Source: Leeuwenhoekiella palythoae (lineage in GTDB: Bacteria; Bacteroidota; Bacteroidia; Flavobacteriales; Flavobacteriaceae). Taken from it: 64,000 nucleotides of DNA. The position numbers and the translations under genes were made by a program. The notes under the pieces were generated by a model that saw only the letters and a list, made by a program, of their open reading frames with translations, ran no database searches and had not been told where the DNA came from. This document shows positions 26,618-35,862 of this stretch, piece by piece. Position 1 is the stretch's first letter. Every line of letters begins with the position of its first letter. The stretch lies in NCBI RefSeq assembly GCF_900130045.1, contig NZ_FQXT01000005.1, positions 283,814 to 347,813 on the forward strand. The letters are read 5' to 3'.

Positions 26618-28765
26618 TTAATCCCTAACGTCAGCCAATTTACCTCTTCTAATATTATTTACTTTAAGATCTTCTAACACGTTAATGGCTTCATCCATAT
26701 ACACATCTTTAGCAAGATCTTGATGCCAACGCTCACGCTTTTGTTTTAAAACCGTGTCGCTTTCAAATTTTTGAATTTCGTATGGAAGCGATTTAAACGT
26801 TAAGCCTGACTTATAATCGCGTAAGGAATCAAAGCGTTTAGCTTCCTCTTCGTTTTGTTCCATCTTAGCAGAATATGCATCAATATTTAAAGGCCAAACT
26901 GAATCATCTTGCTTGCTCTTGATCCATTTTGCATTTTCTTCAATCAATTGCAACTGCTTGTTTTTAGCCATACGTGCGTTACTGTTGCTGATGGTTTGAT
27001 CATAATCTATATAACCATCCCAAACCTCATAATCTGCTGCAGCGATCTTATCCCAAGGTAGCGGGTTGTCTAGATCTTTTTCACCAATATCAATGTAACT
27101 GAATTGGTCTGGAACCACTACATCACTTTTCACACCTTCTAATTGAGTCGAACCACCATTGATTCGGTAGAACTTCTGTGTAGTGATTTTTAAAGCTCCC
27201 ATATCGCCTAAATCATTTTGACGCAACCAGCGGTTTAGGTCATATACATTTTGAACTGTTCCCTTTCCATAGGTTTGCTTACTACCTATGATCACAGCTC
27301 TTTTGTAATCTTGCATAGCAGCTGCAAGAATTTCACTTGCAGAAGCGGAAATTTCATTAACCAATATCACAAGAGGCTTGTCCCATAAAATCTCAGGATC
27401 TTTATCCTTTAAAATTTCACTATCCGCTCCATTTGATTTTACCTGTACAATAGGTCCTTCTTTAATAAATAAACCTGCGATATCTACCACAGTAGAAAGT
27501 GATCCTCCACCGTTACTTCTTAAATCAATTACAAGACCATCTACATCCTGCTCTTTAAGACGAATAATCTCTTTCTTAACATCAGTAGCAGCATTGCGTT
27601 GCTCTGCATTCTGCATATCAAAATAGAACTTTGGTAAATTGATCACACCGTACGTTCTATCGTCTTTATCTACAGTCGTGGTTTTAGCATAGGTTTCTTC
27701 AATTTCCACAACATCACGTGTAATTGCAATATTCTTGATAGAGCCATCCTTTTTCTTCACATTAAGGGTTACAACGGTTCCTTTAGGGCCTTTAATTAGC
27801 TCTACCGCATCATCTAAACGCATACCAACAACGCTAGTTGCAACATCTTCATCTGCTTGTTTTACCTTTAGAATAATGTCTCCCTCCTTAAGCTCTTCAC
27901 CTCTCCAAGCTGGTCCACCAGAAATAATTTCGGTGATACTGATCTCGTTACTTTTTTTCTGAAGACGGGCGCCAATTCCTTGAAACTGCCCACTCATTTG
28001 CATATCAAAACGATCTTTATCAACCGGTGCAAAATACGTGGTATGCGGGTCAAATTCTTCAACTATAGAATTGATGTAAATTGAAAAGTAATCTTCTCGA
28101 TCTAATTCATCTGCAAACTCAAAATATTCAACTAAAGATTGCTTGGTAGTCTCTCTCGTTTCCTTTTCAATTTCTGAATTTGATAACGGTGTATATCCTG
28201 TTGAGTCTTTAGCCTTTTTAGCTTCTTCTTCAATACGGTCGTAATACGTGCCAATGGTGTTGAACTTCAGTTGATTTTCCCAACGTGCCTTAAGCTCTTT
28301 TTGATTTTTAGCATAGTCTAAATTCTCATACTCTGTATCAATAGTTTCATCTTTAGAGTAATCAAATGGCTGAGATAAAATATCATCGTAAATCGCCTTT
28401 GACTCTTCCATACGTTCTCTAAGTCGTGTGTATGCTAAATCAAAAAAGCTAATATCTTCCTTTCTAATTTGATCATCTATCTGATCTTTATAGGCTTCAA
28501 ATTCTTTGATGTCACTTTTAAGGTAATAACGCTTTAGAGGATCTAAGGCAGTTACAAAATCATCAAAAACCTCCTCAGAGAATTCATCATTAAATTCTTT
28601 GGCATCATAGTGCCCTTTTTCGAGCACATAAGAAATTAAGCTAACGAGTACTTTATCTTTTCCGGGATCTTCATCACTTGTGGTAAAACTGCAAGAAGCT
28701 ACAGCTAACAGTAAGGCCAAAACGAGCACCTTCACATTTTTTATCATAATACGTTGCATTTTCAT
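26618..28765 (-). CDS. prc: carboxy-terminal processing (tail-specific) protease, Prc-like lipoprotein
   Basis: A protein of 715 residues, an S41 serine protease that trims or degrades periplasmic proteins from the C-terminus. The signal peptide has a lipobox (LLLAVASC, Cys25). A long helical N-terminal domain follows, then PDZ (about 255-345), then the protease domain with catalytic Ser475 in EISASASEIL and Lys501 in TYGKGTVQ, and a C-terminal DUF3340-type region. The size and layout match E. coli Prc rather than short CtpA. Two ATGs near the start (MKM) make the exact first residue uncertain by two. Confidence 0.93.
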   Translation of the reverse strand: MKMQRIMIKNVKVLVLALLLAVASCSFTTSDEDPGKDKVLVSLISYVLEKGHYDAKEFNDEFSEEVFDDFVTALDPLKRYYLKSDIKEFEAYKDQIDDQIRKEDISFFDLAYTRLRERMEESKAIYDDILSQPFDYSKDETIDTEYENLDYAKNQKELKARWENQLKFNTIGTYYDRIEEEAKKAKDSTGYTPLSNSEIEKETRETTKQSLVEYFEFADELDREDYFSIYINSIVEEFDPHTTYFAPVDKDRFDMQMSGQFQGIGARLQKKSNEISITEIISGGPAWRGEELKEGDIILKVKQADEDVATSVVGMRLDDAVELIKGPKGTVVTLNVKKKDGSIKNIAITRDVVEIEETYAKTTTVDKDDRTYGVINLPKFYFDMQNAEQRNAATDVKKEIIRLKEQDVDGLVIDLRSNGGGSLSTVVDIAGLFIKEGPIVQVKSNGADSEILKDKDPEILWDKPLVILVNEISASASEILAAAMQDYKRAVIIGSKQTYGKGTVQNVYDLNRWLRQNDLGDMGALKITTQKFYRINGGSTQLEGVKSDVVVPDQFSYIDIGEKDLDNPLPWDKIAAADYEVWDGYIDYDQTISNSNARMAKNKQLQLIEENAKWIKSKQDDSVWPLNIDAYSAKMEQNEEEAKRFDSLRDYKSGLTFKSLPYEIQKFESDTVLKQKRERWHQDLAKDVYMDEAINVLEDLKVNNIRRGKLADVRD

Positions 28766-28889
28766 CTTTTACTAGCAATCTACATTAAAAACCGTGCCAG
28801 CGCTTAATTTTTGAGCTAACAATTTGTTAAACGTTAAGCCGGGCTATGGCTTGGTAATTTAGTATTTTAGCGTCAGAAAGCAAAACCAA

Positions 28890-29672
28890 ATGACCGATCA
28901 AAAACCTCTTATATTAGTCACTAACGACGATGGCATCACGGCTCCCGGAATACGCAAATTAATCAGCATCATGCAAGAGCTTGGAGATGTGGTCGTTGTA
29001 GCTCCTGACAGCCCGCAAAGCGGTATGGGCCATGCTATAACTGTCAACGACACTATTTATTGCGACCCGGTAAAAGAATTTCAGGATGACACGCACAAAG
29101 AGTACCGTTGCTCCGGCACACCGGCTGATTGTGTTAAGATCGCCGTACAAGAAATTATGCATCGCAAGCCTGACATTTGTGTCAGTGGTATAAATCACGG
29201 CTCTAATTCATCTATAAATGTTATTTATAGCGGTACTATGAGCGCGGCTGTAGAGGCAGGTGTAGAAGGAATTCCCGCAATTGGGTTTTCGCTACTCGAT
29301 TACTCTATAGATGCTGATTTCTCGCATTGCGCGCCTTACGTTAAAAAGATCACGCAAGAAGTATTACAAAACGGATTGCCAAAAGGTGTTGTGCTTAACG
29401 TAAACATCCCAAAATTAAAAGCCAGCGAAATAAGCGGCATTAAAGTGGGGCGTCAAGCTAATGCGCAATGGGTTGAAGATTTTGACAAGCGCACCAACCC
29501 AATGGGACGAGATTACTATTGGTTGAGTGGCGAGTTTGTAAACGAAGATCAAGGCGAGGATACAGATGAGTGGGCTTTGGCTAACGGTTATGTTTCGGTG
29601 GTTCCTGTGCAATTTGATCTGACCGCACATCATTTTATAGAAAAACTGAATGACTGGAAATTTAATGATTAA
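28890..29672 (+). CDS. surE: 5'/3'-nucleotidase SurE
   Basis: A protein of 260 residues, a metal-dependent nucleotidase acting on nucleoside monophosphates. The N-terminal metal site ILVTNDDGITAPG, the SGMGHAIT block, RCSGTPADCV and SGINHGSN are all present. It is divergent from the protease gene, with 124 bp between them, and 33 bp upstream of lpxB. Confidence 0.96.
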   Translation: MTDQKPLILVTNDDGITAPGIRKLISIMQELGDVVVVAPDSPQSGMGHAITVNDTIYCDPVKEFQDDTHKEYRCSGTPADCVKIAVQEIMHRKPDICVSGINHGSNSSINVIYSGTMSAAVEAGVEGIPAIGFSLLDYSIDADFSHCAPYVKKITQEVLQNGLPKGVVLNVNIPKLKASEISGIKVGRQANAQWVEDFDKRTNPMGRDYYWLSGEFVNEDQGEDTDEWALANGYVSVVPVQFDLTAHHFIEKLNDWKFND

Positions 29673-29705
29673 CTTTTCGTTCTACGGAAAACAATTACGC
29701 AAGTC

Positions 29706-30824
29706 GTGAAATACTATATCATAGCAGGAGAAGCCAGTGGCGATTTACACGCAGCTAATTTGATGAAGGCAATTTTAGCCGAAGATCCTAATGCTGATTT
29801 TAGGTTCTGGGGTGGCGATCTGATGCAAAAAGTGGGCGGTACGCTCGTTAAACACTATCGCGATCTGGCATTTATGGGTTTTCTCGAAGTGCTTATGAAT
29901 CTGCGCACGATCACTAAGAATTTAGCATTTTGTAAAAAAGATATCGCTCAGTTTAACCCCGATGTGATCATCTATATTGATTACCCCGGTTTTAATATGC
30001 GTATTGCAAAATGGGCACGACAAGAAGGCTACAAAAACCATTACTACATCTCTCCACAAATCTGGGCTTGGAAGGAAGGCCGCATTAAAGCAATCAAACA
30101 AGATGTTGATGCGATGTATGTGATTCTTCCATTTGAGAAGCAATTTTATGAGGAGAAGCATAACTTCCCGGTGCACTTTGTGGGACATCCTTTAATTGAT
30201 GAGATTAGTGCACGTACACCGGTGATTCCTGAAAATTTCAGAAAGGAACACCAATTAGATGAGCGACCTATTATCGCCCTATTGCCCGGAAGCCGTAAGC
30301 AGGAAATTCAAAAAATGCTTGAGATTATGTTGAGCGTTACTCCTGATTTTCCCAATTATCAGTTTGTGATCGCCGGAGCCCCAAGTCAAGACCTCGACTT
30401 TTACGAACCATTTTTAAAGAAGAATCGAGTTCATATCGTCATGAATCAAACCTACAATTTACTAGACGTTGCGCACGCTGCGCTGGTAACTTCTGGCACA
30501 GCGACTCTTGAAACCGCACTCTTTAAAGTTCCTGAAGTCGTTTGTTATAAAGGTGGAAGAATTTCTTATGAGATCGCAAAACGCGTTATTAATCTCGATT
30601 ACATTTCGTTAGTAAATCTTATTATGGATCGCGAAGTAGTAAAAGAATTAATTCAAACCGAATTCAATACCAAAACGCTTAAAAAAGCGTTAGCAGAGAT
30701 TTTAGAAGAAGAAAAAAGAAAAGCACTTTTTTCAGAATATTATAAATTAGAAAAAAAGTTAGGCGGCGTAGGTGCAAGTGCCACTACGGCTAAACTTATT
30801 GTAAATGCTATTCAGTCAAACTGA
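29706..30824 (+). CDS. lpxB: lipid-A-disaccharide synthase
   Basis: A GT19 glycosyltransferase of 372 residues that joins UDP-diacylglucosamine and lipid X in lipid A synthesis. Motifs are the N-terminal IIAGEASGDLHAANLM, DYPGFNMR, YISPQIWAWK, HFVGHPLID, LLPGSRKQEI and the donor site SGTATLE. The start is GTG at 29706; no in-frame ATG lies near and the sequence from there is canonical, so the GTG is well supported. The end lies 13 bp before the start of the next lipoprotein gene. Confidence 0.95.
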   Translation: MKYYIIAGEASGDLHAANLMKAILAEDPNADFRFWGGDLMQKVGGTLVKHYRDLAFMGFLEVLMNLRTITKNLAFCKKDIAQFNPDVIIYIDYPGFNMRIAKWARQEGYKNHYYISPQIWAWKEGRIKAIKQDVDAMYVILPFEKQFYEEKHNFPVHFVGHPLIDEISARTPVIPENFRKEHQLDERPIIALLPGSRKQEIQKMLEIMLSVTPDFPNYQFVIAGAPSQDLDFYEPFLKKNRVHIVMNQTYNLLDVAHAALVTSGTATLETALFKVPEVVCYKGGRISYEIAKRVINLDYISLVNLIMDREVVKELIQTEFNTKTLKKALAEILEEEKRKALFSEYYKLEKKLGGVGASATTAKLIVNAIQSN

Positions 30825-30837
30825 CTCTAGATTGTAT

Positions 30838-31416
30838 ATGACCAGAACAAGCCTCTCTATAATTATAAGTATTGCTTTAGTAAGCTGCGGCGGAAGTAAA
30901 AAAGCGGTAAAATCTGCAACGACAATAGAAAACACGAGATATATTGCTCCAGAAAAAAGTTCGGTCCCTACCTCTGATCCTTCAACGCGTGAATTGATGT
31001 ATTTATCAGAAATAAAACCGAGTGAAGAAAATCAGCTTCGATTCAATATCATCAAAAATGCACGCCAGTATGAAGGCACGCCCTATAAATACGGGGGCAC
31101 AACCCCTAAAGGAATGGATTGCAGCGGACTCGTGTACACTGCATTTCTAGAGGAAGGAATAAGCATTCCGCGTGTGAGCAGACATATTGCAGAAGAAGGT
31201 GAACGCATTAAAACCGATGATGTAATTCCCGGTGATTTATTGTTCTTCATTACCGGCAGACGCAGCCGTCAAATCAATCACGTAGGTATTGTGGTTGATG
31301 TTTTACCGGGACAAATTCTTTTTATTCACTCTTCTACCTCTCAAGGCGTTATCGTGTCTTCACTTAATGAAGGCTACTGGAACAACGCCTTTAAAGAAGC
31401 CCGAAGAATTATGTAA
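30838..31416 (+). CDS. NlpC/P60 (C40) cell-wall hydrolase lipoprotein
   Basis: A protein of about 192 residues from the ATG at 30838, chosen because it directly gives a lipoprotein signal (SIALVSCGGSKK). An earlier in-frame ATG at 30805 would add 11 residues inside lpxB and disrupt the signal. The C40 domain (about 70-190) has catalytic Cys in GMDCSGLVYTAF, His in NHVGIVV and a later His in LFIHSSTS. Such enzymes cut the D-Glu-mDAP link in peptide stems. Probably outer-membrane anchored; likely co-transcribed with surE-lpxB. Confidence 0.9.
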   Translation: MTRTSLSIIISIALVSCGGSKKAVKSATTIENTRYIAPEKSSVPTSDPSTRELMYLSEIKPSEENQLRFNIIKNARQYEGTPYKYGGTTPKGMDCSGLVYTAFLEEGISIPRVSRHIAEEGERIKTDDVIPGDLLFFITGRRSRQINHVGIVVDVLPGQILFIHSSTSQGVIVSSLNEGYWNNAFKEARRIM

Positions 31417-31460
31417 CTCATTGATTTTTTGATTAGTATTGCAAAGTACTAACCCACTTC

Positions 31461-33509
31461 TTGTTGCCATTTGTTATGAAAGGCATCAACATAACACTTT
31501 GCATTGCCCTACTGGGTTTGATCTCAGGTATCCTCTTATGCCCGTTTTTGAACTTCAGCTTACTCACACAATTCACTGTATTTTTAAGTTGCTTTTTCAA
31601 CTTCCTTAGTCTTCATTATATTTTTAAACGGAAACACATCTACAGTGTTTTTACAGCATTCGCAGCATTTTTGCTTTTTGTTTCTATTGGTGTTTTACTA
31701 GTTACGCTTTCTGATCCTTTGCTCAAAAAATCGCATTACACCAAAACTTTAGCCTTTGAGCAACCTCAAACGATCTTGCTTGAAATTGACAAAAAACTAA
31801 AACCCGGTTTTTTCGACTCTAAATATGTAGCCCGCGTACTTCAAATTCAGAATAAACCCGCAAGCGGAAAACTGATTGTGAATATTGAAAAAGACAGTAC
31901 CAAACCAGCGTCAGATCTCAGAGTAGGGCAATACATCCTAACAAAAACAGTTGCACAAACGATCGCACCACCTCGTAATCCTTTTCAATTTGATTACAAA
32001 GCCTATCTCGAACAACGAGGTATTTTTGCTGCAATAACAGTATCTAAGCAAGAGTTGCTACAACTTCCTTACTCTAAAAATTCGCCACAATCCTTTGCAG
32101 ATCATCTACGCGCAAGCCTTAATGCTAAACTAGACCGTTTCACGATGCATCCGGATAACAGAGCGGTATTGAACGCACTTGTGTTAGGACAACGCCAAGA
32201 CCTCTCTACCGACTTGCAGAATGATTACGCCAACGCCGGAGTCATTCACATACTAGCTGTGTCTGGCCTTCACGTGGGAATCCTTATGCTTATAGTACAA
32301 TTTCTGCTCAAACCACTAGGCAACTATCGGCGCAGCCGCATTCTAAAAACACTTATCGTTTTATTAGTGATCTGGGGGTTTGCGTTAATCACCGGCTTCT
32401 CGCCATCCGTATTAAGAGCTGCAACTATGTTCACCTTCATTCAGGTTGGATTATTCTTTAATCAGCGAAAAGCAGGATTCAATGCGCTGATCGCTTCGGC
32501 ATTTGTATTGCTGGCGATCAAACCAAGATTACTGTTTGAAGTAGGTTTTCAATTGAGTTATGCTGCGGTCTTTGCAATCCTGTGGCTCTATCCAAAATTT
32601 GAAAAATTAGGCCTCCCAAAGAACAAGCTACTACAGTATTACTGGAAAATCATTTTGGTCAGTCTTGCCGCACAAATAGGCGTACTGCCGCTAAGCCTGT
32701 TTTATTTTCACCAATTCCCGGGAGTATTTCTTATAGCTAATTGTGTCGTGTTGCCCTTTTTAGGATTCATCCTAATTTACGGCTTGGTCCTACTGACCGC
32801 AGCTGCGCTCAACCTTCTTCCTGAGGTTGCGGTTGAATGCTATGACCTGATCCTGACTTGGCTTAATACTTTTATAAAAGGATTGGCGAGTCTTGATATA
32901 TTCCTGATCGAAAACATTTATTTCTCGTTTCCGCTCGTCATCCTATCGTATCTTTTAATTTTTTCCGCGGAAAACTTTAGCCGAAGGTTTAGTTTTAAAA
33001 ACATAAGCCTGCTACTTCTAGTACTTATAGGCTTTCCTATCACGCTTCTTTTTTCTGAATTCACCCAAAGGCAACCTAAGTTTTACATTCTTCATCAATA
33101 CCAAACCAGTCTGTTTTCTCATCAAAATGAGCAACTTGAATTCACTTATTACACCGAATCAGATCGCGAACCACCTCAACAACTTTTAAACCAGTTTAAA
33201 ACGCATCAGCAGGTTACTGCAGTGCAAACAGCTGAGCTGAAACACTTCTACCAAATTAAAGAGCAGACTATTTTTCGAATAGATAGCAGTGCCGTTTTTG
33301 AGATCTCGAAGCTTGAACCCGATTTTATTGTTCTTACTCAGTCTCCAAAAGTGAATCTGGATCGGGTTACTGAACGTTATCCTAATACGGTTTACATTGC
33401 TGACGGAAGCAACTACAAAAGTTATGTAGCGCGCTGGGAAGCTACTTGCACAAAAAAGAAAATCCCTTTTCACAATACGTATGAAAAGGGATTTTATAAG
33501 ATAGAGTAA
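31461..33509 (+). CDS. comEC: ComEC/Rec2-family DNA uptake channel protein, with degenerate C-terminal domain
   Basis: About 682 residues from a TTG at 31461, or 677 from the ATG at 31476. The TTG is tentatively kept because LPFVMKGINI extends the helix start as in relatives. Order: helices, a DUF4131-type domain (about 75-190), then the Competence domain with VIHILAVSGLHVGILM and GFSPSVLRAATMF, and about ten helices to 530. The C-terminal 150 residues sit where a metallo-beta-lactamase domain is found in full ComEC, but no HxHxDH motif is seen. Role: passage of single-stranded DNA across the inner membrane in natural uptake. The end of the gene contains an antisense terminator. Confidence 0.88.
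   Translation: MLPFVMKGINITLCIALLGLISGILLCPFLNFSLLTQFTVFLSCFFNFLSLHYIFKRKHIYSVFTAFAAFLLFVSIGVLLVTLSDPLLKKSHYTKTLAFEQPQTILLEIDKKLKPGFFDSKYVARVLQIQNKPASGKLIVNIEKDSTKPASDLRVGQYILTKTVAQTIAPPRNPFQFDYKAYLEQRGIFAAITVSKQELLQLPYSKNSPQSFADHLRASLNAKLDRFTMHPDNRAVLNALVLGQRQDLSTDLQNDYANAGVIHILAVSGLHVGILMLIVQFLLKPLGNYRRSRILKTLIVLLVIWGFALITGFSPSVLRAATMFTFIQVGLFFNQRKAGFNALIASAFVLLAIKPRLLFEVGFQLSYAAVFAILWLYPKFEKLGLPKNKLLQYYWKIILVSLAAQIGVLPLSLFYFHQFPGVFLIANCVVLPFLGFILIYGLVLLTAAALNLLPEVAVECYDLILTWLNTFIKGLASLDIFLIENIYFSFPLVILSYLLIFSAENFSRRFSFKNISLLLLVLIGFPITLLFSEFTQRQPKFYILHQYQTSLFSHQNEQLEFTYYTESDREPPQQLLNQFKTHQQVTAVQTAELKHFYQIKEQTIFRIDSSAVFEISKLEPDFIVLTQSPKVNLDRVTERYPNTVYIADGSNYKSYVARWEATCTKKKIPFHNTYEKGFYKIE
33451..33495 (-). 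terminator. terminator of the thioredoxin/POT/DPP operon, inside the comEC coding end
   Basis: A 14-bp perfect stem (33459-33472 with 33482-33495; AAAATCCCTTTTCA / TGAAAAGGGATTTT) has a 9-base loop. On the minus strand it is followed by TTTTCTTTTTTG, a good U-tract; on the plus strand it is followed by ATAAG, a poor one. It therefore acts best for the minus-strand operon that ends at 33517, yet lies within the last codons of comEC. Confidence 0.75.
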
Positions 33510-33516
33510 TTACGTT

Positions 33517-34065
33517 TTAACTCTTAAACGTACTTTCAAAATTAGATTGATATTCCTCCCAAGCTTCGGCAGTCGTGATTTCTAAATAATCATCAGATTC
33601 GATCATTTTCAGAAAAAGTTCTAACTGCTGTGGTGTTTTATAACCCGGCAACGGCTGAATCAAATTGCCTTTTTCGTCAAAAAATACAATGCTGGGGTAC
33701 GCATTAATTTTCATCGCGTGCGCAAATAAATGCTGACTGTTGCGCCCTTTTCGTTTAGGATCATAATTAGGATTTGTGTACACAAAATCTTGATAATCTA
33801 TAGACTCTGTTCCTTCTGCATTGAATTTTACCGCATAGTAATTTTGATTCACATATTTTGCGACATCAGGATTCTGAAAGGTGTTTTTATCTAATAACTT
33901 ACACGGCCCGCACCAATCTGTATACACATCCATAAAGATCTTGCGAGGCTCTTTTTTCTGTGCGTTAAGCGCCTCTCCAAAACTCATCCATTTTATTTTT
34001 TCTTGTGCTGAAAGGCTTCCGGCACTACAAATGGCAATCATTAAAAAAACTATAACTCGTTGCAT
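33517..34065 (-). CDS. periplasmic thioredoxin-fold protein
   Basis: A protein of 182 residues. A signal peptide (IFLMIAICSAGSLSAQE) is followed by a thioredoxin-like domain with the redox site WCGPC in VYTDWCGPCKLLDKNTF and the cis-Pro region in INAYPSIVFFDEKG. This matches the DUF255/thioredoxin_7-type proteins of Bacteroidota. Probably a periplasmic thiol oxidoreductase; substrate unknown. It is last in the minus-strand run with the two peptide transporters and DPP IV, with a 39-bp gap. Confidence 0.85.
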   Translation of the reverse strand: MQRVIVFLMIAICSAGSLSAQEKIKWMSFGEALNAQKKEPRKIFMDVYTDWCGPCKLLDKNTFQNPDVAKYVNQNYYAVKFNAEGTESIDYQDFVYTNPNYDPKRKGRNSQHLFAHAMKINAYPSIVFFDEKGNLIQPLPGYKTPQQLELFLKMIESDDYLEITTAEAWEEYQSNFESTFKS

Positions 34066-34104
34066 ATATTATTTTTAGGGTGGTAATTCAAAAAACAGAC
34101 CGTT

Positions 34105-35847
34105 TTAATGAATTCCGTGCATTAATTTCTTCAGTAAAGGGTGTAACAAAATTATTAAAACTCCTGCTCCTCCCGGAATTAAAAAGAATAATAAAAAGAA
34201 GGTTGACAAACTATATTCTTGGGTAACCTGATCGATCATTCCACCGGTGCTTCCGGCCAACTTGTTTCCGATAGCTATTGCCAGGTACCAAACTCCGTAC
34301 ATCATTGCGATCATTCTACCAGGCACCAGTTTACTAACATAAGAAAGCCCCACCGGAGACAGACAAAGCTCACCCATCGTATGAAAATAATAGGCAAGAA
34401 TCAACCAAATGATACTTACAGCGGCGGTTTGCGCACCCTGCGGAATATCGCTAGCACCGTATGCCAAAGCTGCAAAACCAGTCCCAAGAAGTATGAGTCC
34501 GATTCCATATTTTACAGCCACACTGGGGTTATATTTTGATTCCCAAACTTTAGAAAAAAGTGGTGCAAAAATGATGATAAATAAAGAGTTTAATACGCTA
34601 AACCATGAAGCAGGAACTTCAGGAGATTCTGCAGTGTGCTGCTCGTAAAGCATCGTCAATACTAGTCCCCAGATTATTAAAAAGCTTGCTCCTAAAATGA
34701 TATTTGCCCACTTATAATTCTTGAACGTTTGCTTAAACAACAAGCACAACACCCAAGTGATCACCCCTAACGGAATGATCGTGATCAACGTGTTTGCGAT
34801 TCTAAAAATCGTTCCGGCGCTTCCTTTTAAAACGCGGTCTGTGTAATCATTTGCAAAAATGGTCATCGAGCCACCGGCTTGCTCAAAAGCCGCCCAGAAA
34901 AAGATGGTGAAGAAGGCAAAAATAGATACTGCGATCATTCGGTCGCGCACCACGGTCGTATAGCGAACAATTCTTGCTACAACCAAAATCAGAAATACTA
35001 AAAGCGCTAGAAGGATCATAAAGTTACTTCCAGAAAGACTAGCTACTTCAAACGCAAAAACATCAGTCCCGCCTATTTTCGACATGGGATCATTAATGAT
35101 CCACACCAACCCGATAAGTGCACTTACAGCAATTAATAGTTTATCGATCGCCGTAAACGGATTTCTTTTAACCGAAGGATCTTCGGTGACTTCTTTACTT
35201 TCGGTTTTAACCGGCTTCTTCCCTACTTCGCCAAATATTCCTTGAGCAAAATAAAACTGAAGCATTCCTGCGAACATAAAAATTCCGGCCAGACCGAAGC
35301 CCCAATGCCAACCCCATTGCTCACCTAGGTATCCACACAGTAAAATCCCTAAAAAAGCTCCGGCATTAACACCCATATAGTAAATGGTGTATGCGCCGTC
35401 TTTTTTATGCTCGTGATTGGCATACATTTCTGAAATGATCGAGGTCATTGTAGGCTTAAAAAAGCCATTACCTGCACATAAGAAGAAGAGTCCAAGATAT
35501 AACGCAAACTCGCTGTCAACCGCCATTGATGCGTGGCCTAAGGTCATCAATAAAGCCCCTACGACCACCGCCATCCGATACCCGATGATTCTGTCGGCAA
35601 TATAACCGCCCAAAATTGGTGTTAGATATACCATAGAGGTGTAAGTTCCGTAGAGCGACAAGGCGTGCTCTCTTGGCCACGCCCAACCTTCTTCAAACAG
35701 CGAAGCCGTTAAAAATAAAACCAGCAGTGCGCGCATCCCGTAATACGAAAAGCGCTCCCACATTTCGGTAAAGAATAAAACAAATAATCCGGCGGGATGA
35801 CCCAACACCGGATTTTTGAAAAATTGTTCTGTAGACGTAGTTGCCAT
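34105..35847 (-). CDS. POT-family proton-dependent peptide transporter (second copy)
   Basis: An MFS transporter of 580 residues. The POT signature is at the start (FFTEMWERFSYYGMRALLV, containing ExxERFxYYG), with the second family block GAYTIYYMGVNAGAFLG. It is longer than its neighbour because of an extended central region (about 215-290, with a charged KPVKTESKEVTEDPS loop and extra helices). It imports di- and tripeptides with protons. The 16-bp gap to the first POT gene indicates a tandem duplication that has since diverged. Both are complete genes. Confidence 0.93.
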   Translation of the reverse strand: MATTSTEQFFKNPVLGHPAGLFVLFFTEMWERFSYYGMRALLVLFLTASLFEEGWAWPREHALSLYGTYTSMVYLTPILGGYIADRIIGYRMAVVVGALLMTLGHASMAVDSEFALYLGLFFLCAGNGFFKPTMTSIISEMYANHEHKKDGAYTIYYMGVNAGAFLGILLCGYLGEQWGWHWGFGLAGIFMFAGMLQFYFAQGIFGEVGKKPVKTESKEVTEDPSVKRNPFTAIDKLLIAVSALIGLVWIINDPMSKIGGTDVFAFEVASLSGSNFMILLALLVFLILVVARIVRYTTVVRDRMIAVSIFAFFTIFFWAAFEQAGGSMTIFANDYTDRVLKGSAGTIFRIANTLITIIPLGVITWVLCLLFKQTFKNYKWANIILGASFLIIWGLVLTMLYEQHTAESPEVPASWFSVLNSLFIIIFAPLFSKVWESKYNPSVAVKYGIGLILLGTGFAALAYGASDIPQGAQTAAVSIIWLILAYYFHTMGELCLSPVGLSYVSKLVPGRMIAMMYGVWYLAIAIGNKLAGSTGGMIDQVTQEYSLSTFFLLFFLIPGGAGVLIILLHPLLKKLMHGIH

Positions 35848-35862
35848 TTGAACGTTTCTGTA

